From CAVTUU01 sp045804965 (GTDB lineage: Bacteria; Chloroflexota; Chloroflexia; Thermomicrobiales; UBA6265): a stretch of 64,000 nucleotides of DNA. The first letter of the stretch is position 1. Every line of letters begins with the position of its first letter. The notes beneath the pieces were generated by a model. It ran no database searches, was not told the DNA's origin, and saw only the letters and a program-made list of their open reading frames with translations. Below, piece after piece: positions 43,295 to 52,112 of the stretch. Both the position numbers and the translations under genes were made by a program. The stretch lies in contig JBJMMD010000047.1 of assembly GCA_045804965.1 (NCBI GenBank), forward strand, positions 372,001 to 436,000, given 5' to 3'.

Positions 43295-46171
43295 ATGGCT
43301 GAGCGTTCGTTGCCACACGGGCCGTTAACACTACTGTTCACCGACATCGAGGGCTCAACCCGTCGGTGGGAGCATCGACCCGAAGCAATGGCCGTTGATC
43401 TCGCCCGCCATGACGCGCTGTTGCGGGCTGTAATCGAAAAGCACGGCGGCTTCGTCTTCAAGACCATCGGCGATGCTTTCTGTGCTGTCTTCGCCGAGGC
43501 TGACGCTGCGCTGGTTGCTTGTTTGACAGCCCAGCGAGCGCTGGCGGCAGAGCAATGGGAAACGGAGGGGCCGCTGCGAGTGCGGATGGCCTTGCATAGC
43601 GGCGAGCCGGAGCGCCGCGAGCGGGATTTCTTCGGACCGCCGGTCAACCGCGTCGCCCGCCTGCTCGCCACAGGTTATGGCGAGCAGGTGCTTCTTTCCC
43701 AGGTGACCGCCTCGCTCGTCCGCGATCGTCTGCCACCGAGCGCTTCGCTCCTTGATCTCGGCGCCCACCGGCTCAAAGACCTGCTCCAACCGGAGCACGT
43801 CTTCCAACTCATCGTTCCCGACCTGCCTAAGGAGTTCCCCCTTCTTAAGAGCCTCGACCGCCAGCCTCACAACCTTCCGGCTCAGCCGACAGCCCTGCTC
43901 GGGCGTGAGGCGGAGCTGGGCCGGTTGCGGGAGCTCGTCGCCAGCGACGGGATCAAGTTGGTGACGCTAACCGGGTCGGGCGGAACCGGCAAGACCAGGT
44001 TGGCGTTGCAGGCAGCAGCCGACTTGCTCGACCTGTTCCCAGACGGGGTCTGGTTCGTCGGCCTGGCGCCCTTGACGGACCCTGCATTGGCCGTGACGGC
44101 GATCGCTCAGCCCCTCGGGGTGCGCGAGGTCGGACACGAGCCTCTGGAAGCGACGCTCGCCGAGTACCTCCGCGACAAGCAGCTCCTCCTGGTCTTGGAC
44201 AACTTTGAGCACGTGCTGGCCGCCGTCCCCGCGGTTGGCCGGCTTCTGGCCGCCTGCCCCAAGCTCACAGTGCTGGCAACGAGTCGGGCGGCGCTGCGCG
44301 CTTACGGCGAGCGCGAAGTGCCGGTACCGCCCCTGCCGCTGCCCGACTTGAAGCGGCTGCCGCCTCCGGAAGAGCTGGTCGCCGTGCCGGCGGTCGAGCT
44401 CTTCGTCGAGCGCGCTCGCGCGGTCAAGCCGGAATTCGCGCTGACGGCCGAGAACGCCACCGCCGTGGCCGGAATCTGCATCCGGGTGGAGGGGTTGCCG
44501 CTGGCTATCGAGCTTGCAGCTGCTCGGGCCCGGATCCTTCCGCCGGCCCAACTGCAGGAGCGCTTGTCCAGCCGCCTCGGACTGCTCACCGGTGGATCCG
44601 TCGACCGCGATGCGCGTCAACAAACGTTGCGCGGTGCGATCGCCTGGAGCCACGATCTGCTGACGCCGGCCGACCGGGTGCTTTTCCGGCGGTTGGCGGC
44701 CTTTGCGGGAGGAACCTTCGCGGCGATCGAGGCGGTGTGCGCGGCCGACGGGGCGGCCGATCCATTCGAGGGTCTGGAGTCGCTGGTGGCCCAGAGCCTG
44801 CTGCGGCAGGAAGAAGCGGCGGATGGTCCGAGATTCTTTATGCTGGAGACGATCCGGGAGTTCGCCGCCGAGCAGTTAATGGCCAGCGGCGAGGAGGTGG
44901 CCGTGCGCGGCACGCACGCCAATAACTTCCTGGTCTTGGCCGAGCGGGCCGAACATGAGCTCATTGGTCCGGCCCAGGTTGAGTGGCTCGATCGGCTGGA
45001 GGCTGAGCACGACAACCTGCGTGCTGCCCTGGGCTGGCTCGTCGAGCACGGTAGCCCTGAGGAGGAACTGCGTCTGGTCGCCGCCCTCTGGCGCTTCTGG
45101 TGGGCGCGCGGCCACATCTCTGAAGGGAGGCAATGGTTCGACCAGGTCCTTTCCCGCGACCAAGACGCTCCGCCGCTTATCCGGGCCAGAGCGCGCAACG
45201 GCGCGGGAGCCCTGGCGGAATTTCAGCGCGATCTCGATCTCGCAGCCGGTTGGCACGAGGAGGCCCTGGCGTTCGCCCGGGAAGCGGGCCACCAGTTCGA
45301 GATCGCCCGCTCCCTTGCCTACCTTGGCTACGTGGCGAGGGCACGGGCGCGGCCGGACGAGGCAGTTCGATTGTTCCAGGAAGCGCTGCCGCTGTTCCGG
45401 GAACTTGGGGACAAGCGCGCCATCGCGACTACGCTTGTGAACCTGAGCCAAATGGCGATCGTCCAAGGCGATCATGTCACGGCAGAGGAATTACTTGGCG
45501 AAGCCCTCGGGATCTTTCGGGAACTCCAGGACATCCGGAACATCTGCATCGGGCTCGAAACGAGCGGGAGGATCCAGCATGAACGTGGCGATCATCAACG
45601 CGCCGCTCAGTTGTACCGGGACGCCCTGGAGGCCGGACAATCGCTCGGTGACAAAATATTTACGGCTGACAACCTCTCCAATCTTGCGCGCGCGGTCCAT
45701 CTCCTCGGCGACCCGGATGAGGCGGCACTGCTCTTCCAGGAAGCCATCTCCTTATACCGCGAGCTGGAGTACAAGGATGGCTTGGCATGGGCACTCTGCT
45801 GGCTGGGGCGTACGGTTCAGGTACAAGGCGACCTCGGTCAAGCCTGGAATCTCTACCTGGAGGCACTGGCGCTCTACCAGCAAATCGCGTTTCGACCGGG
45901 CATCGCCGACTGCATCGAGGGACTCGCCGGGGTCCTGGCCCTCCGAGGGGATGCCACCGAGAGCGTGAGTCTGTTGGCCGCCGCCCAAGCGGACCGGGAC
46001 GCGAGCGGGATCCCGCGGTCTGCGGCGCATCGGGTCGAGCATGAACAGGACCTGGAGCACGCTCGCGCGGCCCTCGATGACGAGTCCTATGCCGCGGCGC
46101 GGTCGCTTGGTGCGGTGACGACACTGGAGCAGGCGGCGCGCGAGGTCGCAGGGCTCACCCGGCCGCAATGA
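43295..46171 (+). CDS. Class III adenylate/guanylate cyclase-STAND ATPase-TPR protein
   Basis: This 958-residue protein has an N-terminal class III cyclase domain (about 8-185). Metal-binding Asp17 (FTDIEGS) and Asp60 (TIGDAF), Lys56 for base recognition and the transition-state Asn/Arg in GPPVNRVARL are present. This suggests real activity. A STAND/NB-ARC-like ATPase (about 205-480) has Walker A TGSGGTGKTR and Walker B LLLVLDNFEHV. The C-terminal half is a row of tetratricopeptide repeats with LAYLGYVARARA and LGDEAL-like helices. ATG 43295 is chosen; the longer start overlaps the channel gene. It lies 43 bases after the K+ channel gene and could make the ligand of the exporter's cyclic-nucleotide domain (inference). 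Confidence 0.9.
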   Translation: MAERSLPHGPLTLLFTDIEGSTRRWEHRPEAMAVDLARHDALLRAVIEKHGGFVFKTIGDAFCAVFAEADAALVACLTAQRALAAEQWETEGPLRVRMALHSGEPERRERDFFGPPVNRVARLLATGYGEQVLLSQVTASLVRDRLPPSASLLDLGAHRLKDLLQPEHVFQLIVPDLPKEFPLLKSLDRQPHNLPAQPTALLGREAELGRLRELVASDGIKLVTLTGSGGTGKTRLALQAAADLLDLFPDGVWFVGLAPLTDPALAVTAIAQPLGVREVGHEPLEATLAEYLRDKQLLLVLDNFEHVLAAVPAVGRLLAACPKLTVLATSRAALRAYGEREVPVPPLPLPDLKRLPPPEELVAVPAVELFVERARAVKPEFALTAENATAVAGICIRVEGLPLAIELAAARARILPPAQLQERLSSRLGLLTGGSVDRDARQQTLRGAIAWSHDLLTPADRVLFRRLAAFAGGTFAAIEAVCAADGAADPFEGLESLVAQSLLRQEEAADGPRFFMLETIREFAAEQLMASGEEVAVRGTHANNFLVLAERAEHELIGPAQVEWLDRLEAEHDNLRAALGWLVEHGSPEEELRLVAALWRFWWARGHISEGRQWFDQVLSRDQDAPPLIRARARNGAGALAEFQRDLDLAAGWHEEALAFAREAGHQFEIARSLAYLGYVARARARPDEAVRLFQEALPLFRELGDKRAIATTLVNLSQMAIVQGDHVTAEELLGEALGIFRELQDIRNICIGLETSGRIQHERGDHQRAAQLYRDALEAGQSLGDKIFTADNLSNLARAVHLLGDPDEAALLFQEAISLYRELEYKDGLAWALCWLGRTVQVQGDLGQAWNLYLEALALYQQIAFRPGIADCIEGLAGVLALRGDATESVSLLAAAQADRDASGIPRSAAHRVEHEQDLEHARAALDDESYAAARSLGAVTTLEQAAREVAGLTRPQ

Positions 46172-46192
46172 CAGGCGAGAATAGCCTGTCAT
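46168..46192. terminator. Perfect hairpin at end of the cyclase gene
   Basis: ATGACAGGC (46168-46176) and GCCTGTCAT (46184-46192) form a 9-bp stem with a 7-base loop that covers the TGA stop. It lies in the gap between two convergent genes and may be a bidirectional terminator, although the T-run is lacking. Confidence 0.5.
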
Positions 46193-46208
46193 CGCGAACA
46201 AAAGTCGA

Positions 46209-47297
46209 TCAAGGGCGGGTTATCGAGCCCCGCGAGGTGCTGCAGGAGTCAGGAGCCGGGCAACACACTTCGGCGCCCCCTTGGAACTCGGGACGGGACC
46301 CGTAAGGGCAGCACTCGTAGATGGCCTTCTCGACATCGCCAACCGTAACTCTAGTTATCTCGATCTGTCGACCGTCGCAGCAGACGCCATCGATAGGGTC
46401 GATACCGACGAGGATACAGGATTCTCCAGCCAAGCAGTTCGGATTCTCAGAGGCATCTGGGTCGCACGCGCGGCCCTCCGCCACGCAGGTCTCGTTGACG
46501 CATTCGGTCCCTTGGGCGCAGCAGACGTCGCCGCAGCACGGCCGGTCGCAGCAGCCATCCGCGCAGTGGAACGTAACGTGGCAGCAATCGCCGTTGACGC
46601 AATCCTCATCGTTGTGGCAACAGAGTTTCCCAGGCGCCCAGCCGCTCTGGCCGCCCCCGCAGATCTTCTCCTGTTCGCAGCACACGTCGTGCTCGAAACC
46701 GACGGCGGGGTCATGGAAGCACTCGCAGCAACCGCCGGCCTCACAGCAGGCAGCCGTTGGCGAGCGCCCGGGATCGCAGCAAACGCCGGAGCCAAAGGTA
46801 GACCCGAATTCACAGAAATCCTCAGCCGGGCAGCAAGCTCCGTCAACGCAGTGTGCTCCAGAGACGCACGCCTCGTCACCGGCACACGAAGAGAAGCAAG
46901 TGCCGGTCACCGGGTCGCAGGCGAACGGAGAGCAATCCGTGTCAGTCCAGGCGGTGGTGCTCGTGCCCGGCTGGCAGGTTTGGCACGGGTTGGCAGGATT
47001 GTTCACGCCGCTGGCGTAGAACGCGCCGTCGATGCGGCAGCCGCTCTGGCAGCGCTTCGTCGTCGTGCCAGCAGTTGCCTGGCAGACAAGGCCGTCGCAG
47101 CATTGGGCATCCTTGGTGCATTTCGACTGGGGCAGCGGGGCAGCCGGCTTGCAGGTGTTGTCGGCGTCGGCACCGCCCCTGGCGCGGGCCAATCCGAGCG
47201 CCGCCAAGAGGCCGCCGCCCACGCCTTTAAGCAGGGTGCGGCGGGTCGAGCCCGTGGCCATGCCACGCGCAACTTGATCAAACCGGCTACCGTCCAA
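46209..47297 (-). CDS. Cysteine-rich Tat-exported protein of unknown function
   Basis: This 362-residue protein has 52 cysteines, many as CC pairs (for example GGCCECF, HCADGCCDRPCCGDVCC). The N-terminus has the twin-arginine signal STRRTLLKGVGGGLLAALG. TTG 47297 is chosen because GGAGG lies seven bases upstream. The segment before the signal (DGSRFDQVARGMATG) resembles the start of Tat proteins common in Thermomicrobia-like genomes. The Cys pattern suggests many disulfides or a knottin-like, dickkopf/granulin-type fold, exported and extracellular. No enzyme motif is seen. It is convergent with the cyclase gene. Confidence 0.75.
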   Translation of the reverse strand: MDGSRFDQVARGMATGSTRRTLLKGVGGGLLAALGLARARGGADADNTCKPAAPLPQSKCTKDAQCCDGLVCQATAGTTTKRCQSGCRIDGAFYASGVNNPANPCQTCQPGTSTTAWTDTDCSPFACDPVTGTCFSSCAGDEACVSGAHCVDGACCPAEDFCEFGSTFGSGVCCDPGRSPTAACCEAGGCCECFHDPAVGFEHDVCCEQEKICGGGQSGWAPGKLCCHNDEDCVNGDCCHVTFHCADGCCDRPCCGDVCCAQGTECVNETCVAEGRACDPDASENPNCLAGESCILVGIDPIDGVCCDGRQIEITRVTVGDVEKAIYECCPYGSRPEFQGGAEVCCPAPDSCSTSRGSITRP

Positions 47298-47548
47298 GGG
47301 ATATCCTCCACCACGCGGGAGCGGCAACTACAGAGTTGCAGTTGTGGGCAAGTTTCGGTTATGTAATGCGGCCAGCATAGCAGACCGCTCAGTCGCGGTC
47401 TATGAGGGAAATCACCCAGGCCGCAGCAGTCGCGGCTCTCTTACTTAGGCGGCGCCTTGGCATTGAATCAATGGCAGTCGTTGCGTCCAAGTTCGACGTG
47501 GGCGGGAAACGGCCACAGTGCGCGACTCCCAGTCTCGCGACGTATCGA

Positions 47549-48322
47549 CTACTCGACGGGGACCTGCTCCAACAATAATTGGAACGGTTCCGGACGGACA
47601 CGAACGTCCCCTCGGAAGGCATAGTTGAGTGAGAAGACCATGAACAAGAGCAGCGCTATCGACGCAGCCAGTGTTCCCAGCATCAGCGCATGTGATCGCG
47701 CACGCTCTACACCGAAGCCATAGGCGAATCCCACCGTAAGAACAGCGCCGGCAATTAGTCCGACCCATAGGATGGCCGGAATTCCTTCGCGGCTTTCGAG
47801 CAACCGAATGCGGCGCGAGTTTCCCACATCCTGGAGCCGGTCCAGCGAGTCGCCGTAGGCGGTCGACTGCCCCATTGATCCTTGCCCTGCCTGACGATAG
47901 AGTTCCCACATCCGGTCGAGCGCTGCAGTCGTTTGAGGACTCGGGGCATCGCCGCGGTTCATGGCGTTCCACTCATCGTCGACGACAGAGCGCGTATAGT
48001 CGTGGAGTGCTTGTTGGATCTTAGGCTGTTCTGAGTCTGGGAACCAAGCCGCGAGTCGATAGAGATCGGCGATGTCGTTTGCTTCGCGATCTGCATTGCT
48101 ACGCGCCTCTTCGTATTGATCCCAAACCGTGATCACGACGAAACCGAGTACCACTGCGTATGTGACTGCGATCGTCGCATAGACGAAGCCGGCGACGTCG
48201 TTGTGCGGAGCCAGCACCTGATGCGGAACCACGCGGCGGACCACGTATAGGCCGGTTAGCGCCACGACGACGGCAGCGCCCACAAAGAGTCCTCCGACCA
48301 GAATGAGATGGCCCCAATTCAT
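47549..48322 (-). CDS. DUF4239 (bestrophin-like) membrane protein
   Basis: This 257-residue protein matches the DUF4239 pattern: two N-terminal helices (about 8-28 and 45-70) with GFVYATIAVTYAVVLGFVVITVWDQYEEARSNADREA, a polar region with LYRLAAWFP, and two C-terminal helices (about 190-240). DUF4239 proteins are related to bestrophin-like channels, but their function is not established. It lies 152 bases from the antiporter gene on the same strand, suggesting an ion-homeostasis context. Confidence 0.82.
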   Translation of the reverse strand: MNWGHLILVGGLFVGAAVVVALTGLYVVRRVVPHQVLAPHNDVAGFVYATIAVTYAVVLGFVVITVWDQYEEARSNADREANDIADLYRLAAWFPDSEQPKIQQALHDYTRSVVDDEWNAMNRGDAPSPQTTAALDRMWELYRQAGQGSMGQSTAYGDSLDRLQDVGNSRRIRLLESREGIPAILWVGLIAGAVLTVGFAYGFGVERARSHALMLGTLAASIALLLFMVFSLNYAFRGDVRVRPEPFQLLLEQVPVE

Positions 48323-48474
48323 CCGATGCTCCTCCGAGGCAATTGGGCCGGAAGCCCCGATCGCAAGCCGCCGTTATGCCAAAGCCTTAAGCAATTAGTG
48401 AGACTGATAGGCCCTCCACGGCTAACCATCTTGATGACATCCAACTCTCGTACACTGCTGCAAATGCTCTTGCC

Positions 48475-49791
48475 TCAGCGCTCGCTTCCGCTTGGCGCGA
48501 CGAGGGCGTCGATCGCTCCAAACGTCGGGACCGCGGACTCGGGAGGGTGGAGCCATTGGAAGATCGGCGGCGCCGCAACTGTTGTGGCGAGGGCCATGAG
48601 GGCGAGAATTGTGTACAACGCCGGGGAAATCAACCCCCGCTCCAAACCGATGGTAATCAGCGTTAGCTCCATCAATCCGCGGGCGTTCATCAACGCGCCG
48701 ACGGCTCCCGCTTCGCGGTAACTCGCGCCTCCTAATCGCATCGCGAACGCGCAACCACCTCCCTTGCAGACGAACGCCAAGAGAATGATCGCTAGCCCTA
48801 TCCATGCCAACGATCCCTCACGCAGCAGTCCAATTCGAGTGTTGAGACCGGCGTAGACGAAGAAGACGGGGAGTAAGATCGTCACCGTCAGCGGCTCGAG
48901 GAAGCGGCGAAGCCGGACGACGAGGAGTCCGCGCGGAAGGACGGCGCCGGCCACGAAGGCGCCAAACACCGCGTGGACCCCAATTTCTTCGGTGAATGCT
49001 GCGCACAGAAACACCACCGTAAGCACGCTGGTTACCGCGACCGGGGTATCTGGCATGACCGCGCGTTCGTCTAGGCGCCGCAAGAGGGGTCGAATGAAAA
49101 AGATCATGCCGGCGGCATACGCGACCGCGCCGATGCACGTCACTAATGCACCACTCGCCGAATCCTTGGCCAAGGCGAGCGTCAGTGCAAGCAACGTCCA
49201 CGCGACGGCATCGTCGAAAGCCGCTGCGCTGATGGCGAGCGTTCCGATCCGCGTCTGGGCGGCGCCGGTGTCGGTGAGAATCCTCGCCAGGACTGGGAAC
49301 GCCGTAACCGCCATCGCGGAGGCGAGGAACAGCCCTCCCTGCTCAGGGGAGGTGCTGCTCGGAAAAAGCCGGTCGTCTTCGGCAAGCGCGACGCCGAGCA
49401 ACCCACCCGCCAGTGCTGGAACGACAATTCCGATCAGCGAGAGTCGGCCGGCCTCTGAGCGATGGGAGCCCAACATTCCGATATCAAGCTGGGCGCCCAC
49501 CAGGAACATGTACAAAATGAGACCGAGTTGCCCGATCGCGAAAAGAATTGTCGTCGACGGATGCTGAACGATAGCAGTGACATTGCCGGTCTGCACTGAT
49601 AACGTCGTAGGGAAAACGGCATGCTGAAGACCCGGCGCTAGGAGACCGAGCAGGGACGGACCAAGAAGAAGTCCCACGACCATCTCTGCGACAACCTGAG
49701 GTTGGCGCGCGGGGCGAAGGATGAAACCAACGGCTCGGCCGGCGATGAGAATGACCGCTAACTGCAAGAATAGCCGCTCTGCGACACCCAT
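48475..49791 (-). CDS. CPA2-family monovalent cation:proton antiporter
   Basis: This 438-residue protein has 12 or so membrane helices typical of the CPA2 antiporter domain (KefB/NhaS3 type). VVAEMVVGLLLGPSLLG lies near the N-terminus, and the paired acidic residues of the ion site are in SAAAFDDAVAWTLLAL. There is no C-terminal RCK/TrkA domain, so it is not a full KefB/C channel. It would exchange Na+ or K+ for H+ across the inner membrane. No clear ribosome binding site decides the start. The divergent PQQ-propeller gene starts about 250 bases away. Confidence 0.92.
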   Translation of the reverse strand: MGVAERLFLQLAVILIAGRAVGFILRPARQPQVVAEMVVGLLLGPSLLGLLAPGLQHAVFPTTLSVQTGNVTAIVQHPSTTILFAIGQLGLILYMFLVGAQLDIGMLGSHRSEAGRLSLIGIVVPALAGGLLGVALAEDDRLFPSSTSPEQGGLFLASAMAVTAFPVLARILTDTGAAQTRIGTLAISAAAFDDAVAWTLLALTLALAKDSASGALVTCIGAVAYAAGMIFFIRPLLRRLDERAVMPDTPVAVTSVLTVVFLCAAFTEEIGVHAVFGAFVAGAVLPRGLLVVRLRRFLEPLTVTILLPVFFVYAGLNTRIGLLREGSLAWIGLAIILLAFVCKGGGCAFAMRLGGASYREAGAVGALMNARGLMELTLITIGLERGLISPALYTILALMALATTVAAPPIFQWLHPPESAVPTFGAIDALVAPSGSER

Positions 49792-50038
49792 CCCGTTCGG
49801 CCAATCTCCATACGAAAACTCGGCGCGTTGTCCAACGTTTCTCGTAGCGCCCTGGACCGACTCGGCCGAAGCAACAATTCAATGACTGCGGAAGGCCATC
49901 TTATCACTCCGGACATCGCGATCAGCGTCGGCTCGGCAGCAGGGAGGTTGGAAGCACATCGCTTGGTTTGCTGCCAACTATCCACTCTTGTAGACTGTGA
50001 CTCCAAGAACTCCACACCGATCGGGGGAGGAACTCGAG

Positions 50039-52072
50039 ATGCAGCCTCACCGACGCTTGATGCTTTTTCTCGCGGTCGTCGTCCTCTTTGCCGCCAGCCC
50101 GGTCGCCGCAACGGCCGCGCAGCCGACGATCGGACCGGCCAACTATCCGGCCCTCCGTTGGAAGTTCGAGACTCGCAGTCAGATAGTTGACGCGCCCGTC
50201 ACCGCTGGCAACGTCCTCCTACAGCTCAGTGAGGACGGTTACCTCTATGCCCTGGACGTAGCGACCGGAGCTGAGCGGTGGCGTTCCAAAACAGGACCTC
50301 CAGCCTCTTTCGAGATAGCACCTCCAGAATCCCGAAGCCCGGCGAGCAGCTACGTGACCACAGATGGCAATACGGCATTTATCTCAGACGCATATAGCCG
50401 ATTACGGGCGATCGATGTCTCTACGGGCGAGACGCTCTGGCGCCGGCATACGGCACCGCCGCAGGCGGAGAATGCGGATTACGTGCCGCAGTTCCCACCG
50501 GCAACAGTCGTCGAGGGCGTCGTCTACTTAGACGACATCGTCGACAACAAGGGCATCGTCTACGCCCTCAAAGCCAAGACCGGCGAGGAGCTCTGGGAGG
50601 CGAAAACAGCGCCGATGGAGTCGTACCCGTTGCCCGTCGTCGACGGCGTCGTCTTCGTCTCCGACGCCAACGGTGATCTCTGGTTCATTGATGCGGCCAC
50701 CGGCAAGCGGCGGGCGCGCTACAGGACCGGAGAATTTCTCACGGCCGCGCCTGTCGTGGGGGAAGGCATGGCGTTTCTCGCCCTGAACGGTGGACGCATC
50801 GATGCGATCCAATCAGACAGTGGCAAACGGAAATGGAGCACGCAACTCGCCGCCGAAACTAAGACCGACGACCTTCCGAACATCGATAGCATTGCCAATG
50901 GCATATTGTTTGTCTCTTTCAGTGGACAGCTTCTAGCTCTGGATGGGAGCAATGGGCGGATTTTGTGGAAACTTAAGACCAGCGAATACCCGACGGTGGG
51001 GGATGGCGTCGTTTATGTCGCGGACACCAATAACCGCTTGACTGCCCTCAATGCGACATCTGGAGCAACGTTGTGGCGTAGACCCGACATGCAAGGGTCT
51101 CGCACGGTCGCGGGCGATTCGCTCTATGCCACGGTTGGCAGCAGCCTCTACGCGCTCGATGCGACAACGGGCCAGGAGCGGTGGCGCGTGCAGTACGCTG
51201 CCCCTGTCTACGTTTCTGTCACCGTGACCAATGACGCAATCTACCTCGGCAGCACCGACCACTTTCTCTACGCATTAACAATCCAGAACAAGATGCCGCC
51301 GCCCGAGGGGTTCGCCAGCAGCCCGCTGGGCGCGACCTCCGAATCCCTGATCACCGTTCGGTTCGACCCGCTTCCAGAGGCACCGGCGTTTGCCGGAATC
51401 TGGCGCGTCACGGTCCCGGGGAATACGTCGGGGACTATTCCCCCTCTGAATGGTCCCGGCGCGGGCTACTTCCAATCCGGCTCGCTCGCATTTCCCGACG
51501 GCGCGCTCAAAGTGGATTCACAGGATAATTTCACCTCTGTTGATTCCGCCGAACAGGGCGCGACCATCCTGCTGCAGCTCAAGACCCCGCTCGCGGTGAA
51601 GAATTCGAACAACGACGCCGCCGAGCTTCTAGTGATTGCTATCCTCCCCGAAGACGGTTTGCCGGTGACCGGCAAACACCGAGGGGTGATCGTCGACTTC
51701 GTCGGAGGAGGAAGGGTTGAGAAGCTGCCAGGAGATGTCGCTGATGTCGATCTAGGCCGCTTGCGATTCGATCCAGGCGCCGCGCTTGTACCTACTCTCT
51801 CGCCCTGGCCCGGCCTGGTAGTGGTCACATCCGGATCGCTCGACTTGGCCCTTGAGAACAGCCCACGGGGTAAGGTCGGGAAGAGCGAGATAAATGCGTC
51901 AACGACGACTACTATCGCGGCCGGCGACGACGCCCTGTTGCCCACCGGCAGTCTTTGGTTTGCCCGCGCCGGGGAGGATTCAACTTCCCTCCTCCTACTC
52001 GCGGTGAGCGGCGACATTCGCACAGGTCAGGGCGGAGGATGCGGCGGTCGGTGCATTCAGGGAACGAGATGA
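50039..52072 (+). CDS. Secreted PQQ-type beta-propeller protein with C-terminal cupin-like region
   Basis: This 677-residue protein has a signal peptide (RRLMLFLAVVVLFAASPVAATAA) and about eight PQQ-like repeats with the WRxxTG pattern, such as ALDVATGAERWRSKTG, AIDVSTGETLWRRHT and ALDATTGQERWR. The catalytic features of PQQ dehydrogenases are not evident, so it may be a non-enzymatic BamB-like scaffold or sensor. The C-terminal 240 residues form a cupin-like beta region with GLVVVTSGSLDLAL. I chose ATG 50039, which follows GGGAGGAA; a longer start lacks a signal peptide. Confidence 0.82.
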   Translation: MQPHRRLMLFLAVVVLFAASPVAATAAQPTIGPANYPALRWKFETRSQIVDAPVTAGNVLLQLSEDGYLYALDVATGAERWRSKTGPPASFEIAPPESRSPASSYVTTDGNTAFISDAYSRLRAIDVSTGETLWRRHTAPPQAENADYVPQFPPATVVEGVVYLDDIVDNKGIVYALKAKTGEELWEAKTAPMESYPLPVVDGVVFVSDANGDLWFIDAATGKRRARYRTGEFLTAAPVVGEGMAFLALNGGRIDAIQSDSGKRKWSTQLAAETKTDDLPNIDSIANGILFVSFSGQLLALDGSNGRILWKLKTSEYPTVGDGVVYVADTNNRLTALNATSGATLWRRPDMQGSRTVAGDSLYATVGSSLYALDATTGQERWRVQYAAPVYVSVTVTNDAIYLGSTDHFLYALTIQNKMPPPEGFASSPLGATSESLITVRFDPLPEAPAFAGIWRVTVPGNTSGTIPPLNGPGAGYFQSGSLAFPDGALKVDSQDNFTSVDSAEQGATILLQLKTPLAVKNSNNDAAELLVIAILPEDGLPVTGKHRGVIVDFVGGGRVEKLPGDVADVDLGRLRFDPGAALVPTLSPWPGLVVVTSGSLDLALENSPRGKVGKSEINASTTTTIAAGDDALLPTGSLWFARAGEDSTSLLLLAVSGDIRTGQGGGCGGRCIQGTR

Positions 52073-52112
52073 GGCAGGCGCTCGGCGGGCGGACAACCGG
52101 TGCGGCTTCGGC

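Noticed and set aside
46281..47366. A 361-codon plus-strand ORF
   Set aside because: It is the antisense of the Cys-rich Tat protein gene. Its Ala/Arg/Val-rich translation is a by-product of the TGC/TGT-rich opposite strand, while the minus-strand frame has a signal peptide and a good ribosome binding site.
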